Of a stretch of 64,000 nt of DNA, positions 60,998-64,000 are shown piece by piece. A model generated the notes under the pieces. The model did no database searches. It worked only from the letters and a program-made list of their open reading frames with translations, and was not told the origin of the DNA. A program made the position numbers and the translations under genes. The stretch is taken from assembly GCA_023439305.1 (NCBI GenBank), contig JAEXOO010000040.1, positions 62,001-126,000 on the forward strand, read 5' to 3'. Each line of letters starts with the position of its first letter. The stretch's first letter is position 1. This stretch comes from Pseudomonadota bacterium. Its GTDB lineage: Bacteria > Pseudomonadota > Gammaproteobacteria > Burkholderiales > Burkholderiaceae_B.

Positions 60998-62146
60998 ATG
61001 ATACTGACAGATGAGCAGCAGGCGTTCGCCCAGGCCGCCCGGGAGTTTGCACAGGGCGAGCTGGCCCCCCATGCTGCCCGATGGGACGAAGAGCAGGTGT
61101 TTCCGACCGACGCTTTCCGCAAGGCGGGCGAGCTGGGGTTTTGCGGTCTGTATGCGGCCGAGTCTATTGGCGGACTGGGTTTGGGGCGCTTGGAGTCCAG
61201 TCTGGTTTTCGAAGAAATGGCGGCTGTGGATCCGTCTACCACCGCCTTTCTGACCATCCACAATATGGCCACCTGGATGGTGGGCCAATGGGGCTCGGAT
61301 CCGCTCAAGCAGCAATGGGGCACGGATTTGAGCGCTGGCCTGAAATTGGCATCCTATTGTCTGACCGAACCGGGGTCGGGTTCGGATGCAGCGTCCTTGC
61401 GCACGCGCGCCGAACGCGATGGCGACTTCTATGTGCTTAGCGGCAGCAAAGCCTTTATTTCCGGGGCGGGCGACACGGACCTGCTGATCGTGATGGCCCG
61501 AACCGGCGGCGATGGCCCCAAGGGTATTTCCGCGTTTGCCGTGCCGGCGGACAGCGAGGGCATCACCTATGGCCGCAAAGAGCAGAAAATGGGCTGGAAC
61601 AGCCAGTCCACGCGGGCGGTCAGTTTTGACCGCGTGCGGGTTCCGGTCTCGGCCTTGCTGGGACAGGAAGGTGACGGTTTCAAATTGGCCATGAAAGGGC
61701 TGGACGGCGGGCGCATCAATATTGCCTGCTGCTCGGTGGGTGCCGCCCAGGGGGCGTACGAGGCCGCGCGCCGGCATATGCAGGAGCGGCGCCAGTTCGG
61801 CCAGCGGCTGGATCAGTTCCAGGCCCTGCAATTCAAGCTGGCGGATATCCTGACCCACATCGTGGCCGCGCGCCAGATGGTGCGCCTGGCAGCCACCCAT
61901 CTGGATGCCGGCAGCGATCAGGCCGGCACCTACTGCGCCATGGCCAAGCGCCTGGCCACCGACCTGGGGTTTCAGGCCTGCCTGGACGCGCAGCAGCTTT
62001 TTGGCGGCTATGGCTATTTGAAAGACTATCCGGTGGAGAGGCTGGTGCGCGATGCGCGGGTGCATCAGATCCTGGAGGGTACGAACGAAATCATGCGCGT
62101 TATCATTGCTCGACAGATCATTGATCAGGGAGCTGATATCCGATGA
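60998..62146 (+). CDS. Acyl-CoA dehydrogenase, probably isobutyryl-CoA dehydrogenase
   Basis: FAD-dependent acyl-CoA dehydrogenase of 382 residues. Features include ASYCLTEPGSGSDAAS (about 120-135), the FAD-side AFISGAGDTDL and the C-terminal LFGGYGYLKDYPVERLVRDA. Its neighbours are a 3-hydroxyisobutyryl-CoA hydrolase and a 3-hydroxyisobutyrate dehydrogenase, so isobutyryl-CoA from valine is the likely substrate. GGAGAC lies before the ATG. The stop overlaps the next start by 4 bp (ATGA). Confidence 0.9.
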   Translation: MILTDEQQAFAQAAREFAQGELAPHAARWDEEQVFPTDAFRKAGELGFCGLYAAESIGGLGLGRLESSLVFEEMAAVDPSTTAFLTIHNMATWMVGQWGSDPLKQQWGTDLSAGLKLASYCLTEPGSGSDAASLRTRAERDGDFYVLSGSKAFISGAGDTDLLIVMARTGGDGPKGISAFAVPADSEGITYGRKEQKMGWNSQSTRAVSFDRVRVPVSALLGQEGDGFKLAMKGLDGGRINIACCSVGAAQGAYEAARRHMQERRQFGQRLDQFQALQFKLADILTHIVAARQMVRLAATHLDAGSDQAGTYCAMAKRLATDLGFQACLDAQQLFGGYGYLKDYPVERLVRDARVHQILEGTNEIMRVIIARQIIDQGADIR

Positions 62147-63297
62147 ACGATGCCGTGTTGTTTGAGCGTCTTCCCGCTAGGGATGGACAGGTGCTGGGAT
62201 TGGCTACGCTGAACCGGCCACAAGCATTGAATGGACTGAACCTGGGCATGTGTCGCGCCTTGATGGACCAGTTGCAGGCCTGGGCTACCGACGAATCGGT
62301 GGCGCTGGTGATTCTGCAGGGGGCGGGCGACAAGGCGTTTTGCGCCGGCGGCGATCTGCACGCCCTGTATGCCGGCATGCAGGCCAATCAGGCCGGGCAG
62401 GCTTGGGATAATCTGTATGCGCGCGAGTTTTTTGATGTGGAGTATCGCCTGGACTACCTGATCCATACCTATCCCAAGCCGATATTGTGTTGGGGCAACG
62501 GGATTGTCATGGGCGGCGGAGTCGGGCTTTTCAACGGCGCCAGCCACCGCGTGGTGTCCGATACCACGCGCTTTGCCATGCCGGAGATTTCCATCGGCCT
62601 GTTTCCTGATGTGGGAGGGACCTGGATGCTGGCGCACCTGCCGTCAGGCATCGGTCATTTCCTGGCCTTGAGCGGCGCTCAGATCAACGCGTCTGATTGC
62701 TTGTTCCTGGGGTTGGCGGATGCCTATCTGCCGCAGGAGCGCTATGACGCTTTGCTGCAGGGCCTGCAGCAGATCGATTGGCAGGGCGATCGAGCCCTGA
62801 TGGATCGGCTTGTGCATGACGCTCTGACCGAAGCCTGCGGCGGGGCCCAGCCGCAGCCAGGGCCTCTGGAGCAGCATTACGGTGTATTGCGCACCCTGTG
62901 CGCCAGCCGCGATTTCGAACGCATCTGCCGGGGCTTGCTGCGCTGGCAGGGCAGCGACGATGCCTGGCTGGCGCGAGCGGCGCAGACTTTCTCCCGTGGC
63001 TCGCCGGGTTCAGCGCGTCTGTCCTACACCTTGCTGGAGCGGGTGCGCCATCTGTCGCTGGCGCAGGTCTTCCAACTGGAATACATCGTGTCGTTGCAGT
63101 GCGGCGTGCAGGGTGATTTCCTGGAAGGCATCCGGGCCTTGCTGATCGACAAGGACAAGCAGCCGCGTTGGAAGCCCGATACGCTGGACAAAGCGGATGC
63201 CGCCTGGGTAGAGCGCTTTTTCGAGCCCGCCTGGCCTGCGGACCTGGATCACCCCCTGGCCGACCTGGGCCAAACCGAGGACGAAGCGGCCGCTTGA
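62143..63297 (+). CDS. 3-hydroxyisobutyryl-CoA hydrolase (crotonase family)
   Basis: Enoyl-CoA hydratase-like enzyme of 384 residues that probably releases 3-hydroxyisobutyrate from its CoA ester. The length exceeds ordinary crotonases (about 260), as in HIBCH proteins. GAGDKAFCAGGDLHALY (about 65-81) and NGIVMGGGVGLFNGASHRV (about 120-138) form the oxyanion hole, and PEISIGLFPDVGGT is the HIBCH-type motif. It overlaps the acyl-CoA dehydrogenase gene by 4 bp and leads into mmsB. Confidence 0.92.
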   Translation: MNDAVLFERLPARDGQVLGLATLNRPQALNGLNLGMCRALMDQLQAWATDESVALVILQGAGDKAFCAGGDLHALYAGMQANQAGQAWDNLYAREFFDVEYRLDYLIHTYPKPILCWGNGIVMGGGVGLFNGASHRVVSDTTRFAMPEISIGLFPDVGGTWMLAHLPSGIGHFLALSGAQINASDCLFLGLADAYLPQERYDALLQGLQQIDWQGDRALMDRLVHDALTEACGGAQPQPGPLEQHYGVLRTLCASRDFERICRGLLRWQGSDDAWLARAAQTFSRGSPGSARLSYTLLERVRHLSLAQVFQLEYIVSLQCGVQGDFLEGIRALLIDKDKQPRWKPDTLDKADAAWVERFFEPAWPADLDHPLADLGQTEDEAAA

Positions 63298-63328
63298 GCC
63301 GTCTGTCTGACTTCACTAAGGAGACATC

Positions 63329-64000
63329 ATGGACACCATCGCATTTATCGGATTGGGCCATATGGGCAAGCCCATGGCCTTGAATCTGATCAAGGCCGGC
63401 TACACCCTGCAGGTCTACGACGTGCTGGAATCTTCCATGGCCGAGCTGCGCCAGGCGGGGGCCCGTAGCGCCACTTGCGCAGCCGAAGCCGTCAAGGGCG
63501 CTCAGGCGGTACTGACCATGCTGCCGGCCGGCAGGCATGTGCGCCAGGTCTATGAAGGCGAGCAAGGCCTGTTGCAGGTCGTGGGGCCGGGCACCTTGCT
63601 GGTGGACTGCAGCACGATTGAGGCCCAGGTCAGCCAGGATCTGTCAGCGCAGGCGGCGCAGCGCGGCCTATCCATGCTGGATGCGCCGGTCTCGGGCGGC
63701 ACGGCAGGGGCGGCCGCCGGCACCTTGACCTTTATTGTAGGAGGCGAGGCGCAGGCGCTGGAGCGTGCGCGGCCTTATCTGGAGGTCATGGGCAGGAATA
63801 TCTTTCACGCGGGCAAGGCTGGGGCCGGGCAGGTGGCCAAGATCTGCAACAATATGCTGCTCGGCGTGCTGATGGCCGGCACGTCCGAAGCGTTGGCGCT
63901 GGGCGTGGCGCATGGGCTGGATCCCCAGGTCTTGTCGTCCATCATTGCCCGCAGTTCGGGTCGCAACTGGGCGACCGAGCTGTACAACCCCTGGCCGGGC
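63329..64000 (+). CDS. mmsB: 3-hydroxyisobutyrate dehydrogenase, 5' part (partial)
   Basis: NAD+-dependent oxidation of 3-hydroxyisobutyrate to methylmalonate semialdehyde in valine breakdown. About 224 codons lie in the window; the end is beyond it. The Rossmann motif IAFIGLGHMGKPMALNL opens the protein, DAPVSGGTAGA marks the substrate region, and the catalytic lysine is in GQVAKICNNM. ATG 63329 has AAGGAG eight bases before it. A separate, more distant relative is at 18934-19827. Confidence 0.93.
   Translation, partial: MDTIAFIGLGHMGKPMALNLIKAGYTLQVYDVLESSMAELRQAGARSATCAAEAVKGAQAVLTMLPAGRHVRQVYEGEQGLLQVVGPGTLLVDCSTIEAQVSQDLSAQAAQRGLSMLDAPVSGGTAGAAAGTLTFIVGGEAQALERARPYLEVMGRNIFHAGKAGAGQVAKICNNMLLGVLMAGTSEALALGVAHGLDPQVLSSIIARSSGRNWATELYNPWPG

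Overview
The window looks like a chromosome segment of a betaproteobacterium of the family Alcaligenaceae (Alcaligenes/Bordetella/Achromobacter relatives). The evidence is high G+C coding sequence, a pyruvate dehydrogenase operon whose E3 subunit carries its own lipoyl domain, and the gene order rpsB-tsf-pyrH-frr-uppS-cdsA-dxr-rseP-bamA-skp-lpxD-fabZ-lpxA-lpxB-rnhB. The genus call is an inference from protein style and synteny; no database search was possible.

Layout. 1-4538: the 3' part of aceE, then aceF and lpdA, closed by a strong terminator. 4552-8900: folC, a SPOR-domain gene, cvpA and purF, ending in a terminator. 9003-17511: an accessory catabolic cluster. It holds a TRAP transporter split over two transcripts, a Rieske mono-oxygenase alpha subunit, an aldehyde dehydrogenase, an SDR, an MBL-fold hydrolase and a LysR regulator. 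Two matching GTGAT-N11-ATCAC sites flank the two transcripts. 17726-20547: a TetR-controlled NAD(P)-dehydrogenase/MFS efflux unit with twin operators. 20727-24603: a compact cassette of an EgtD-like SAM methyltransferase, a 2OG-Fe(II) oxygenase and an EamA exporter, divergent from a LysR gene. 24647-27663: decayed DNA holding a RadC C-terminal remnant and an autotransporter pseudogene with three -1 frameshifts.

27684-32297: dsbB, marC, glnD and map on the minus strand. 32583-47340: the translation, envelope and lipid A supercluster from rpsB to rnhB, followed by an RNA methyltransferase gene. 48162-51174: divergent amaB and amaA, the pipecolate branch of lysine catabolism. 51293-55358: an AAA ATPase gene and ppsR, divergent from ppsA. 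55378-57303: a type-2 argC divergent from a LysR gene. 57315-60865: a TetR gene and ndh, then smpB divergent from ratA-rnfH. 60998-64000: a valine catabolism operon (isobutyryl-CoA dehydrogenase, 3-hydroxyisobutyryl-CoA hydrolase, 3-hydroxyisobutyrate dehydrogenase) that runs off the window.

The best candidate for an undescribed system is the methyltransferase/2OG-oxygenase/exporter/LysR cassette at 20.7-24.6 kb. It has the architecture of a minimal route for making and exporting a modified amino acid. No CRISPR array, tRNA or rRNA gene was seen. Intact insertion sequences are also absent.
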